NCBI RefSeq assembly: GCF_905147365.1
Contig: NC_056425.1
Location: 4,161,501-4,225,500 of the forward strand
From: Aricia agestis
Lineage: Eukaryota; Arthropoda; Insecta; Lepidoptera; Lycaenidae
DNA: 64,000 nucleotides
Direction of reading: 5' to 3'
The notes beneath the pieces are model-generated. The model saw only the letters and a list, made by a program, of their open reading frames with translations, ran no database searches and had not been told where the DNA came from. The position numbers and the translations under genes were made by a program. Shown here in pieces: positions 10,043 through 19,969 of this stretch (its first letter is position 1; the number at the start of each line of letters is the position of its first letter).

Positions 10043-10699
10043 ATGAAATTCTTCGCATTCTTCGCTCTCTTCGTTGCGGCGTCCGCGCAGCCCGCGCAGG
10101 ACCGCTCCGAGAAATTCCTGCCGGGCGTCATTAGCTCCATCCTGGAGTCGCTGCAGAGACCACCAGCGGACTTCGGACCCGCCATCGTCGAGGAGCCCAC
10201 CCCCATCTCTATCGGCCCCGCTATCGTTGAGGAGCCCACCCCCATCTCTGTCGGCCCCGCCATTGTTGAGGAGCCCATCCCCATCTCTGTCGGCCCCGCC
10301 ATTGTTGAGGAGTCCATCCCCATCTCTGTCGGCCCCGCCATTGTTGAGGAGCCCAACCCCATCGCCGTCGGCCCCGCCATCGTCGAGGAGGCTCCCGCCG
10401 CATCCGCCAGCGCTCCCCTCGTCCAGATCATCCTGAACATCAACAGCCAGACCGGTGCCATCAACCCCAGCCCCGCGGTCGTCGCCGAGCCCATCGTCCC
10501 CACCCCCGTCGCCGTGGTGGATGGCGAGATCGCCCCCACCCCCGTCGTCGTCGTGGACCCCATCGAGCCCACCCCCGTGCTCGTGGAGGAGATCGTGCCC
10601 GAGCCCGTCGCCATCGGCACCCCTGTCCTCCCCACCCCCGTCCTCCCCGAACCCATCATCCCCGAACCCGTCGCCATCCTCCCCGAGGAACTCAACTGA
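10043..10699 (+). CDS. Secreted 13-residue-repeat protein B
   Basis: This is a 218-residue paralogue of A. I start at the ATG at 10043 rather than an in-frame ATG 29 codons upstream, because a splice acceptor (tttttcag, ending 10038) lies four bases before it and MKFFAFFALFVAASA is a clear signal peptide. A helix-like segment (LPGVISSILESL) is followed by five repeat units of the PISVGPAIVEEPT type, SAPLVQIILNINSQTG, and a Pro/Val/Glu tail ending PEPVAILPEELN. It is the shortest of the six and most like F. There is no Cys; the last basic residue is an Arg followed by Pro. Exon 1 is predicted at 8.8 kb. Function is unknown. Confidence 0.85.
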   Translation: MKFFAFFALFVAASAQPAQDRSEKFLPGVISSILESLQRPPADFGPAIVEEPTPISIGPAIVEEPTPISVGPAIVEEPIPISVGPAIVEESIPISVGPAIVEEPNPIAVGPAIVEEAPAASASAPLVQIILNINSQTGAINPSPAVVAEPIVPTPVAVVDGEIAPTPVVVVDPIEPTPVLVEEIVPEPVAIGTPVLPTPVLPEPIIPEPVAILPEELN

Positions 10700-10751
10700 A
10701 CATGAATTACTGAACTACGATTCCGGTATGATGAGTGAACGTTAAAAACAC

Positions 10752-10757
10752 AATAAA
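10752..10757 (+). terminator. Poly(A) signal of gene B
   Basis: AATAAA lies 53 bp after the stop codon, within gatgagtgaacgttaaaa sequence shared with the gene C 3' UTR. Confidence 0.7.
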
Positions 10758-11244
10758 ATTGTTTGCTTTGTTACCTACCTATTGTTGAAATTATTATACT
10801 TTAGTATAATTAATACTAGTTCTAAGCTGTATAGGTACGTACGTACATTTTTGCTCTTGTAGTTTTACTCTATCCACTGTAGTACTTTTACGCGACATCT
10901 TGCCATGATTCAGCTCGCCACGCCAGGTCCTTTTGCACCTCATCCCTCCAGCGGTATCTGGGACGGTCCACCCACCACCGGTCGTCTGCCGAGAGCGGTC
11001 ACTTGCCCCACGTACGCTTAATTAATGATGACCGAGCGGCAAAAAGCATATTATGTAGTTAGAGCGACAGGTGCATCAATTAGAGGTAGGTACCTAGAAA
11101 TTTAAAACCATAAAGTACTAGCGGAATAGAGCAACAATCTCGCTGTCAAACGAAACCGAAATTGGTTTTCATCTGTGTGTAAAATATGTGTACATAATTA
11201 TACACTTACACAAGCATGATTGAACATGAATTCTATGAGATTAA

Positions 11245-11660
11245 ATTGTCAATGTGTCAATACGTGCCGACTGGACGTCAAAAAAAGAGTTCTGCTGTCA
11301 TGTATCACACGTCTCTTTTTACGACGCAGTGTTACTGAAAGTGACATCTCGCTTGCTCAGGCCTTTGTTTCTCTATTCCGCTGGGTATAATATTAACTTT
11401 ATGTTTTAAAACAGGGTCTTACATTCACTATGCTATTTTTTTTCTCAGTCTATTGCAAATCGCAATGACAAAAGTCTGGAAATTCTAAGTTCAATGGCCC
11501 GTAACCAAAAACCCCGCTCCTATTCTTACGTTGCCTATCTCGTCATAACATCATTGAGAAGAATGTAAATGAGTGACGTTTACCTTTGCACTCTCTGTGT
11601 ATAATAGGCGGATGTGACGTGTATTGTGTCTCATAATGTCACAAATCACACATTATCATT
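11245..11660. repeat. Block shared with the 3' flank of gene C
   Basis: 11430-11640 contains gcactctctgtgtat, ataggcggatgtgacgtgt and gtaaatgagtgacgt in the order found at 21240-21490, downstream of gene C. It could be a duplicated flank or a dispersed repeat. No coding potential is seen. Confidence 0.55.
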
Positions 11661-11678
11661 ATCATAGACTTATACCCC

Positions 11679-11826
11679 CTTACTAATAAACGCTGTATAA
11701 GCTTTGAATAGTTATACAGTGTTTTGTCTTCTTCAATCCAATTAAAAATGTCACTTGTGTGACAGGAACAAAACACTGTATTAATATTAATAACTATTCA
11801 AAGCTTATACAAGGTTTATTAGTAAG
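11679..11826. mobile_element. Foldback element with cttactaataaac ends
   Basis: The left arm (cttactaataaacg, then tataagctttgaatagtta) pairs with the right arm ending gtttattagtaag. Arms are about 48-60 bp around an 18-40 nt centre. It is non-coding. Confidence 0.8.
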
Positions 11827-11882
11827 GGCACAGAATATATTATATTAGTAGTACCAAGTAAGGGGGATAATATATACTTATC

Positions 11883-12192
11883 CATGGGCGTACCGACGGG
11901 GGGGCAGGGGGGGGGGCAGCTGCCCCCCCTGGATCATGTTGACGTCCCTACTAAGTATATTATTTAGTACTTTCATCTATAAAAATTAAAAATAATAAAA
12001 CGAATTTTTGCCATTTGTTTGCAATACAATATTTTTACAACTAAAAATTATTAATTTTTTATTCTTTATAAACACCTAGCTTACAAAAATCTGATTTCCC
12101 CCCCCCCCCCCCTGGCCCAGAATTTGCGTAATTTGCCCCAAGAATCTGGGTAATTTGCCCCCCCCCTGGCCCAGAACGTGGGTACGCCCATG
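11883..12192. mobile_element. Terminal-inverted-repeat element Rep-G with poly-G/C tracts
   Basis: Perfect 12-bp ends catgggcgtacc (11883-11894) and ggtacgcccatg (12181-12192) bound an AT core and long G or C runs (11898-11916, 12100-12114, 12158-12165). A second, partial copy is at about 24765-24855. It is non-coding. Confidence 0.75.
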
Positions 12193-12469
12193 TACTTATC
12201 ATTATTATCTATGTGATATGTCCTACGTACGTCCATAAAGATGACTTTTCGATCTACGAGGCAAGCGACCGCTACCGACAAAAATTCAAGAAGCTTTTTC
12301 TTGTGAATTGACAAGAAAAGACGCGCCCGCCCCGCCACGCCCACAAGCGGTCCGCATGAAAGTTGTCCAGTGTCCACACCCTCTCATTTCATAGTAGTTT
12401 TACCTGTCACGCGGGCAACACGCGCGCGGCCAGGAGAAGACATGGAGAAGACAATGTTGTTAGTTGTTA

Positions 12470-12620
12470 CACCTTGAAGGTTTGCAGGTCGTAATGGTCC
12501 TGAAATACTGATGGCGACAGTTCGTTCAGTTTAACTGTGCGTGGCAGAAACGCATATGTACCTACTTTTCTTACGTTTGGCGTATCAACTGATTGCGAAA
12601 GTATTAACAAAAAGAAACTG
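12470..12620. repeat. Dispersed repeat fragment
   Basis: Cttgaaggtttgcaggtc links this fragment to the Rep-D fragment at 21740-21760, and gcgtggcagaaacg is a companion phrase. The short open frames over it (for example 12537-12830) look spurious. Confidence 0.4.
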
Positions 12621-12727
12621 CTCCTGCAACCAATCGCCATCGTTCCACGCGAAAAATTCATTCTCATCAAGTCATCACCAATCACCGTGCGTTTTTCCGC
12701 AGCTTTCTGCCACGCACAGTTTCTTCA

Positions 12728-12824
12728 CTCTCTCACCGCTAAGATTGTGCTTAAGATTATTCTTGGGGTGTTGTTTTTATTAAAAGGATTACGCATCTTA
12801 AGCACAATCTTAGCGGTGAGAGAG
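12728..12824. repeat. Perfect 30-bp inverted repeat
   Basis: Arms at 12728-12757 (begins ctctctcaccgctaag) and 12795-12824 are exact reverse complements with a 37-nt centre. No terminal target duplication is obvious. Confidence 0.85.
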
Positions 12825-12875
12825 GATTAATTTAGCCTTAATAGGTACAGTTGACCCTCAATAGTCAATAGGAAC

Positions 12876-14760
12876 TAGGGTTGTTGAGGAAGTGATTATG
12901 AGGAAGAGGAGGAGGAAGAGGAATTTTCACGCGCAAATTTAGAGGATGCGGATGAGGAAGAGGATATTTTTTGAGGAAGAGGATGCGGATGAGGAAGCGG
13001 AAGAGGAAGCGGATGAGGAAGAGGATGATAGGAAATTATAAATACTAGCGGACCCAACCCAAAAGTCTTTGTTCTGTCTGTACATAACAAAAATTAATTA
13101 AAAGGGCATTTTCCAGAGGACCAAACTATGAATCTGAACCATTCTCACACACACAATAAAGAATCATCAAAATTGGTCCAGCAATTAAGGAGGAGTTCAG
13201 TAACATATACAATGGCTTTATACAGCCGTAGTGAGACCGATTACCTCATATTATGGCCGCGTAGTGTGTCAAAAAAAGGCTGAACAAGTAAACTGTCGCA
13301 AAAATCTGAACACCGTCCAGAGACTGGCATGCCTAATAATCACGGGTGCGCTTTCGTCAATACCCACCGCTTCCCTCGAGGCCCTGATCAACCTAACTCC
13401 GCTTCCTCTGCTTGTTTAGATGGAGGCCAGAAAGGCCAGGGCCAGGACGGCGGGCAGGACAAATTAGGCATCCACCCCATTTAGACAGCTGGAACAGTCT
13501 CTTCGTGAATCACCCATCATGGACATGCAATCAGACGCCATGATCAAGGTGCATAGCTTTTCGAAGCAATATCAGGTTCTTATACCTGCCAGGGAGGACC
13601 AGAAAGGAAATATCCCAATTAATATTCGCCCTAGCGATATAGTTTGGTTCACGGATGGATCAAGGAAAGAACCGTGCGGGAGCCGGATTCTACGGGGGCA
13701 AGCCACCAAGAGGCAAACATGACAGTTTGGGGGAGTTTGCGACCATGTTTCAGGCTGAGGTCTTCGCAATCATCGGTTGCTTACTAGAAAGCCTAGAGAT
13801 GGCACTAGTTAACAAAAATATTTTTATCTTCTCTGATAGTCAAGCTGCACTTAAAGCACTGACTGATGCAGAAGTTTCATCGAAATTGGTTCTGGAATGC
13901 ATTGAGACGTTGAACATGCTAGGGAGGGACAATACAGTAACGTCCCCGGCAACGAAACCGCAGACGAACTGGCTAGGCTTGGGGCCGAGAGTCTCATATA
14001 TGGCCCAGAACCGGTCTGCGGAATATCTCCCAGTACTACAAAGCAAGTGCTCGAGGAATGGGTTCGCGAACTAAGCAGAAAGCAATGGGTTGAGTCCCAG
14101 GCCTTGAACACTCCAAGGCACTAATTGCTGGCTTTAACAAGAAACTGTCAAAAATAGTGCTCACCATGGGTAGGAATCAATTAAGAATCCTTACCAGAAG
14201 CCTAACTGGGCACTGCAAGCTCAATAAGCACCTTAACAGAATAGGTGTTAGTAGCTTAACGACTTGCAGATTCTGCGAGGAGGAGGATGAGACACCTATA
14301 CACCTTCTCCTTGACTGTCCTGCTCTACTACAGAGCAGGAACAGGCACCTTGGTCGCTACGAATACTCATCCACAGAGGAAATTCGTGGCACCAACCATA
14401 ACCACATCGTTCAATTTATGAGCAGCATTGGGTTGGGGACGGTACTCTAATGCGAAGGAGTCACAATAGATGACCTGCCTTCAGCAATAAAAAAAAAAAC
14501 ATACACAACACACGCACACAAAAAAAAGATGAGTAAATAATTCAATTCTGTGGCTCTGGCGTGTGCATTGCCATGATTGGATACGCGACGCGCATGCGCA
14601 GTGAAATTCCTCATAAATTCCTCTTAAATTTTGAGGAAGCGATAGCGGAAGAGGATTTTTTTATTTTTATTTATGAGGATGCGGTAACGGTTGAGGAACC
14701 CAAAATATTGCGGAACTTCCTCATTATGAGGAAGCGGAAGAGGAATCCTCAGCAACCCTA
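12876..14760. mobile_element. hAT-type element with 8-bp target duplication
   Basis: Ends tagggttgttgagg and cctcagcaaccct(a) form inverted repeats, and the direct repeat ATAGGAAC flanks both sides (12868-12875 and 14761-14768). An 8-bp duplication is the hAT hallmark. Internal flanks are degenerate gaggaagcggaagagga purine repeats. No transposase is present; the centre is occupied by a LINE remnant (13205-14500). Confidence 0.85.
13205..14502 (+). pseudogene. LINE ORF2 C-terminal remnant (copy 2), nested in hAT element
   Basis: Pieces read in order: YTAVVRPITSYYG and NTVQRLACLIITGALS (post-RT region), FTDGS and SDSQAALKAL (RNase H catalytic Asp blocks, in different frames), then NVPGNETADELARLG, and finally HCKLNKHLNRIGVSS with CRFCEEEDETPIH to a stop at 14448-14450. 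An A-rich tail ends near 14502. The WVPGH block found in the 9.1 kb copy is deleted. Multiple frameshifts make it dead. It is the same family as 9105-9750. Confidence 0.8.
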
Positions 14761-14944
14761 ATAGGAACTGCCGTCTGATTTTTAAAGGCTGCATGTCAAT
14801 TAAATAGCATTATTATAGCCTGTCAAAAAAGAGTAGACGCTGAATTACTTACCTATACAATTTTGAAATGTATTAAATCGAGATAAAAATGTGCAAGGTA
14901 ATAGGTACCTAATATTTAAAGTGTTCTCTGTGGAAATATAAAGA

Positions 14945-15810
14945 GAAAAAAACCGGCCAAGTGCGTGTCGGGCCTCGCGCAATATAGGGTTCCATAGTAC
15001 TGCTAGTTTTTGATAATTTTTGTAAGGTCAATGAATGTATATTTATAATATTGTGTTTTACACTACTAACAACATCATCTCAGTTACGTTCAAAGGAATT
15101 TGAACGAAAAGTTCCTTTATACTTCGCCGAAAACATTTTTTCTAGTTGATCGACTATTACTCAATTACTTATAAAGTTTTCCTTTTGATAAAGGGGATTG
15201 GTAGAAGGGAGGTAATACTCGTGCTATTTTTGAAAAACCTATCCAACGGTGGGCGCGAAAAAAAAATTATCCCCGCTTGATGTGTAGGGGAGGTACCATA
15301 AAAAAAAAACTTATTAAGTCTTCTTAGCCGTGATCATTTTCCTTCTAAATTCAGCATATTTCCTACTCCCGTGATTTTTTTCACATTTCCAGAAGCAACC
15401 GTTTAGCTGGTAGAAGGGGGAGACACTGGACTCTAACGACTTTTTCCACTTTAAAACTTAATATTTCCTAAACAGATCCCAAAATCGGAAAATGATCTAT
15501 GAATACTAATAATATTTAAAAAAAAACTTATCCCACGACAACCCACACGATAGGGTGGACGCGAAAAAAAAATCATCCCCGCTTGATGTGTTGTAGCCTG
15601 TAAGGGATGTACCATAAAAATATTTTTTTATGATTTCATAATATACGATTTTGTCGGCATCATTATTCTCAAGTGTATTCATGCCGAATTACAGCTTTGT
15701 AGGTTCTGTAGTCTCTGAACAAAACCGCGGACAGACAGATGGACAGACAGACAGACGGATGGACCGACCGAAACTGTAAGGGTTCATTGTTGACTACGGA
15801 ACCCTAAAAA
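14945..15810. repeat. Rep-F element (agggttcc / ggaaccct ends)
   Basis: It begins with ggccaagtgcgtgtcgggc and agggttcc and ends actacggaaccctaaaaa, with a (gacagacag)n tract at 15725-15765. The same components recur at 19118-19612, 30068-30490, 34770-35120, 40590-40740 and 45404-46150. It is a non-coding dispersed element of unknown class. Confidence 0.7.
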
Positions 15811-16620
15811 TCACCTTTTGAGCGTGAGATTACGTTTATAAAAAAAAATCTGCGTCTACAGGATCTACTCTTTCTTGACAGACTGTAATAATTGCATCCA
15901 GTAAAATTTAAATATACCTTATTTGAACAATTACATGATTATAATAAAAATTAAAACGTTCTTGTCTTATAATGGTATTTTTATACTTAATATTAATTAT
16001 AATAATTATAGGAAGTAGTCCACCGCATTTTATTGCATAATGAACAATAATTAATAGGCAAATAAATAAATTAAAATACAGATGCACTTAAGAATAATAA
16101 TAATTAATTATGAAGGTATTAAGATTTTTTCAATTATTGATTGTACTGTACTGTACTGACTACTGTACGAGTATCAGAGAAGTTGATTCCTAGGCAGATG
16201 GCGGACCTGAGTAATTTGGTCGCGTTAAATCAAACTCATCAGACCGATGAACTGAAAATGAATGACGAACTAACATTGAATTGACATAAGCCGACCACAT
16301 GACATAGGTCCGTCAACTGCCTAGGAATCAATTTGCTCGATGGTACAACCAACAACCATGTAGTTATACCTACGCGCTACGTTGTCTAAACTTTGGATCT
16401 CTTTTGACGAAAAATGCGGAAACGTAGGTGAATGAAATTTTGCACAGTTATTTTTATATATCTTGATTGGTAAAGGAGTGCATCGAGCTAAATATATTGT
16501 TTTGAAATTATGCTTTTATCATACCTACATTTTTTTAACAAATAAAACATTACAGTAAGTACACACTACAACACACACACTAGGGGATTTTGATAAGTAG
16601 ATATACACACGAATTGTACT
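15811..16620. other. Intergenic, AT-rich
   Basis: The only recognised piece is 16200-16345 (gacataggtccgtcaact), a diverged copy of 7330-7450. No coding sequence is seen. Confidence 0.45.
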
Positions 16621-16679
16621 CTTTTATTTATGGTTGAAGTCTGTTAGTTTTTTTTATTGAATCAAAAATACTGCATAAG

Positions 16680-16885
16680 ACAATAATTACACGGCCAGTC
16701 TGTCATCATTTGACTTTATGATCTGAGCCTGTCGCAGGAATTACTGTTTGTGCGACGGGATAGCAATGAACGTTGCCATGGTCAATGGTGCCATACTTAT
16801 TTAGTTACACTCACTTCAATTAAATAATAAGTATCGGCGAAATACTTTATATGGCAAAACAACGTTTGCCGGGACAGCTAGTATC
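16680..16885. repeat. Helitron-like 3'-end fragment
   Basis: It ends atggcaaaacaacgtttgcc followed by gggacagctagt. The same ending occurs at 34535-34580 and 45975-46012. The CTAG end fits Helitron-like non-autonomous elements. Confidence 0.55.
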
Positions 16886-17020
16886 AGTAGAAAAGCGTTG
16901 ACATTTGAAACTTACAATTTAATTTTTTATTTGAAGTCAAAATTAGATCATTGGGCGATCTTAGTACTATTAAATTAATGACACTTTCCTTTTATTATGT
17001 TGACATCATTATATTAATTA

Positions 17021-17716
17021 CTAGCTGTTGCCCGCGACTTCGTCCGCGTGGACTTCAGTTTATAGCGCGCGATGTCAACAAAATTTGTGTCAAAAGCTTT
17101 TACAAAAAAACCCTGGTACCCCTTAAATCAATACAGCTGTGCAGTGTGCACACAATAAGTACTTCATTTTTTTATATTAAACTTTATATTTTATGCCAAA
17201 TTTTAAAGCTTATTTAGCCCCCCAATTACATAACTTTACCCATAAACTATTTATCATTGATAGGTTTAGCCCCAATTTCACCAATGTCTGTTAGTGTTAA
17301 CAGCTTGTTAAAATGTCCTGTCTTCTCTTTCATTCATATGAAAAACGAAACAGCTAACGTGATACTAATTCGAGCATTAACTTTAACAGTCGTTGGTGAA
17401 ATTTGGTCTTAAGGTTACGTCACTGCCTGCACAGATAAAGTACTGAGTTATTTAATACCGTAGAATAGATATAACAATCGAAAAAAATCGAGACTTAAAT
17501 GTAAGATGATACCACCTCTTATAGAAAGACTTTTGAGCAAGCGTCAGCGCGATGTAGAAGACGCACGGCGCCATCTATTATGAATTTTTGAACAAATTTA
17601 CGACCCTTACAACCCTTTTTTCCAGTAAAAAAGTAGCCTATGTCCTTTCTCAGACTCTAGAATAACTGTGTACAAAATTTCATTGCAATCGGTTCAGTAG
17701 TTTTGGCGTGAAAGCG

Positions 17717-17759
<43 letters not shown>

Positions 17760-17791
17760 GATACTTTCGCATTTATAATATTATAGTATAG
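17021..17791 (+). mobile_element. Lep1-like (Helitron-type) element, copy 1
   Basis: It starts ctagctgttgcccgcgactt and ends with a (cagacaga)n tract (about 17716-17760) and tttataatatta. Copies in reverse occur at 18340-18792 and 26224-27167, with further partial copies elsewhere. The family resembles what is called Lep1 in moths and butterflies; that name is from memory. It is non-coding. Confidence 0.7.
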
Positions 17792-17949
17792 ATATAGACT
17801 AGTATAGATTGCCTCAGCCAAGAGTTCTTGGGTTCAGTAAAGAGTCCACCTTACTAAATTTGGACGTCTTAATTGATTCAGTAAATAGCAAGTGAAATAG
17901 CATTTAGAAACTTAGGATTAATCCTAATTAGCGCACTAAATCGGAAGAA

Positions 17950-18340
17950 GTGTGGCTTCTGATTGGTGCAATCAGAAGCTTCAAATTAATCTTCTTTTTA
18001 GGATCCTAATTAGGACGTCTAAAAGTAAGGTAAAATTAAGCTCTCAACGCGAAACGCGAACGGAATGCGGAACGGCAGCGTTTGCAACGCGAAACTGGTG
18101 TGCACACCTGCGCGAAGCTACGGTGCGAACCGTAGATAATTCCCGCTCTGCCGACGATAACTTCCCGCGTTGCTGACGCTCTCGCTTCGCAGTCGCTTTG
18201 GTCGCGTAGGTTTAGCCGAAGCCTTAATCGGACTCGCGAGTCGCGCATGCAGATTGCAGGGTTGCGTACTCATTAGATCTACAGGGAGGAAACCCGCACA
18301 TAGTTGGTCCTTGTGTATTGTGTGGTTGGTTGGTAATTGT
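17950..18340. other. Spacer between inverted Lep1-like copies
   Basis: It is more GC-rich than its surroundings (ctctcaacgcgaaacgcgaa). 18285-18320 is a SINE-2 body fragment (aaacccgcacatagttgg). No coding sequence is seen. Confidence 0.5.
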
Positions 18341-18792
18341 GTAAATTTGTTCAAATTAAGTTAGTTCCAAAAATTCATAATAAATGGCGCCGTGCGTCTT
18401 CTACATCGCGCTGACGCTTGCTCAAAAGTCTTTCTATAAGAGGTGGTATCATCTTACATTTAAGTTTCGATTTTTTTCGATTGTTATATCTATAATTCTA
18501 CGGTATAAAATAACTCAGTACTTTATCTGTGCAGTGACGTAACCTTAAACCTATCAATGATAAATAGTTTATGGGTAAAGTTGTGTAATTGGGGGCTAAA
18601 ATATAAGCTTTGAAATTTGGCATAAAATATAAAGTTTAATATAAAAAAATGAAATACTTATTGTGTGCACACTGCACTGTATTGATTTAAGGGGTACTAG
18701 GGTTTTTTTATAAAAGCTTTTGACACCAATTTTGTTGACATCGCGCTTTATAAACTGAAGTCCACGCGGACGAAGTCGCGGGCAACAGCTAG
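18340..18792 (-). mobile_element. Lep1-like element, copy 2, inverted relative to copy 1
   Basis: It is the reverse complement of the start of copy 1, ending gtcgcgggcaacagctag. It forms a long inverted pair with 17021-17620. Confidence 0.75.
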
Positions 18793-19049
18793 TACTGTAT
18801 AAATATCACTGACTAAAATGTAACTGATGATTGATATTGGATATTGTCCTTTCTCGGGTTCGAGATGTGACTGCTGCCAGTCCTTTTTATATGGTCCCTC
18901 TTCATGGCGACAGTTTGCTTTTTCTTTCCATGTCATCATCTCTGTTGTGCCGAGTCAAACCATCGTCTTTCTGGTACATTTAGTACCCATCTTTCTTTCA
19001 GGTTTCGTCATTATTGTTTTATTTATTTTCATAAAGCAGACGTCTATCA

Positions 19050-19117
19050 TTTGTCAATCATGATAAAATGTGGATGCCTATCTGCCACCACTTCCACCTA
19101 CTGATAGAGAGATTGTT
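19050..19117 (+). promoter_or_regulatory. Distal upstream block conserved in genes C, D and E
   Basis: The phrases atgataaaatgtggatgc, tctgccaccacttcc and ctgatagagagattg recur at 24885-24955 (gene D side) and 42250-42305 (gene E). It is probably co-duplicated flank. Regulatory function is unproven. Confidence 0.55.
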
Positions 19118-19612
19118 AGGGTTCCGTACACAAAGGGTAAAAACGGGACCCTATTACTAAGACTTCGATGTCTGTCAGTCCGTCTGTCCGTCCGTCTGTC
19201 TGTCTCTAGGCTGTATCTCAAGAACCGCTATAGCTAGCTATGGCGGTTCTTGAGATACAGCCTAGAGACTTCTGAAATTTTCATAGGTTGTGTAATGTGT
19301 ATATCTGTTGCCGCTATAACAAATACTAAAACAAAATAAAATAAATATTAAAGGGGGCTCCCCAAAGAATTCTATTTAAACTGAGGTTAAATAGAAGTTT
19401 TTGGGGCTCCCATACAAAAACAATTTTTTTGGCCTTTTTTGCTCGTAATCAATAATGGTAGCAGGTTGGCACTTGAAATACTCACAATATTCTTACTTAT
19501 ATTTCTCCTTTAATAATTAATAATAACATTTAAATAAAATAAATAATTAAGGGGGCTCCCATACAAAAAACCACATTTTTTACCTATTTTGCCCTATAAT
19601 GCCGTGTGTAAA
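19118..19612. repeat. Rep-F element inserted upstream of gene C
   Basis: It starts agggttccgtacacaaaggg and includes gggggctcccatacaaaa twice. Gene E lacks it: there the flanking sequences are joined. It contains a 68-bp near-perfect palindrome at 19202-19269. Confidence 0.7.
19202..19269. repeat. 68-bp near-perfect palindrome
   Basis: Two 34-bp arms with one mismatch and no loop, centred on gctagc (19233-19238). Other Rep-F copies have only the left arm, so this is an inverted duplication specific to this copy. Confidence 0.85.
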
Positions 19613-19616
19613 CGCG

Positions 19617-19964
19617 CTAACGCTACCTAATCAATTTTACGATGACCATAAAATCATTAAAAATCTTGATATTATCTGACCCTGCCTAGTTCAAATCAAC
19701 GGCTGTATAGATAACATTTGGTATATAAATTTCACTAAGAACACGAGCTAGGCATAGTTTCTTTAAATACTAGGTAAGTTGGATCCTTTGCTACCATTTA
19801 TACATATTACATGAGAACAGTTGCTCAAGGCACCATAAGACTTATATGACTTATGAGGCACTAGCTCTTGGTTGAATCGCTAGACTTATGCATCTATATC
19901 ATTACCACAACCCATAAAGCTTAAAACTTTCTTTGCAACAATTTTGACTGGCCTTTTTTTGCAG
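19617..19964 (+). promoter_or_regulatory. Gene C promoter, non-coding exon 1 and intron
   Basis: The conserved block cgctacctaatcaatttta to cctgcctagttcaaatc is followed by tgtatagataac (GATAA 19710-19714) and TATATAA (19722-19728). Exon 1 ends at 19773 before gtaagt. The intron runs 19774-19964 to tttttttgcag. All of this is nearly identical in E and, apart from insertions, in D. Confidence 0.75.
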
Positions 19965-19969
19965 CAAAC

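Noticed and set aside
12537..12830. Overlapping frames at 12.5-12.8 kb
   Set aside because: They cross a dispersed-repeat fragment and a 30-bp inverted repeat, have no domain, and several frames are open at once.
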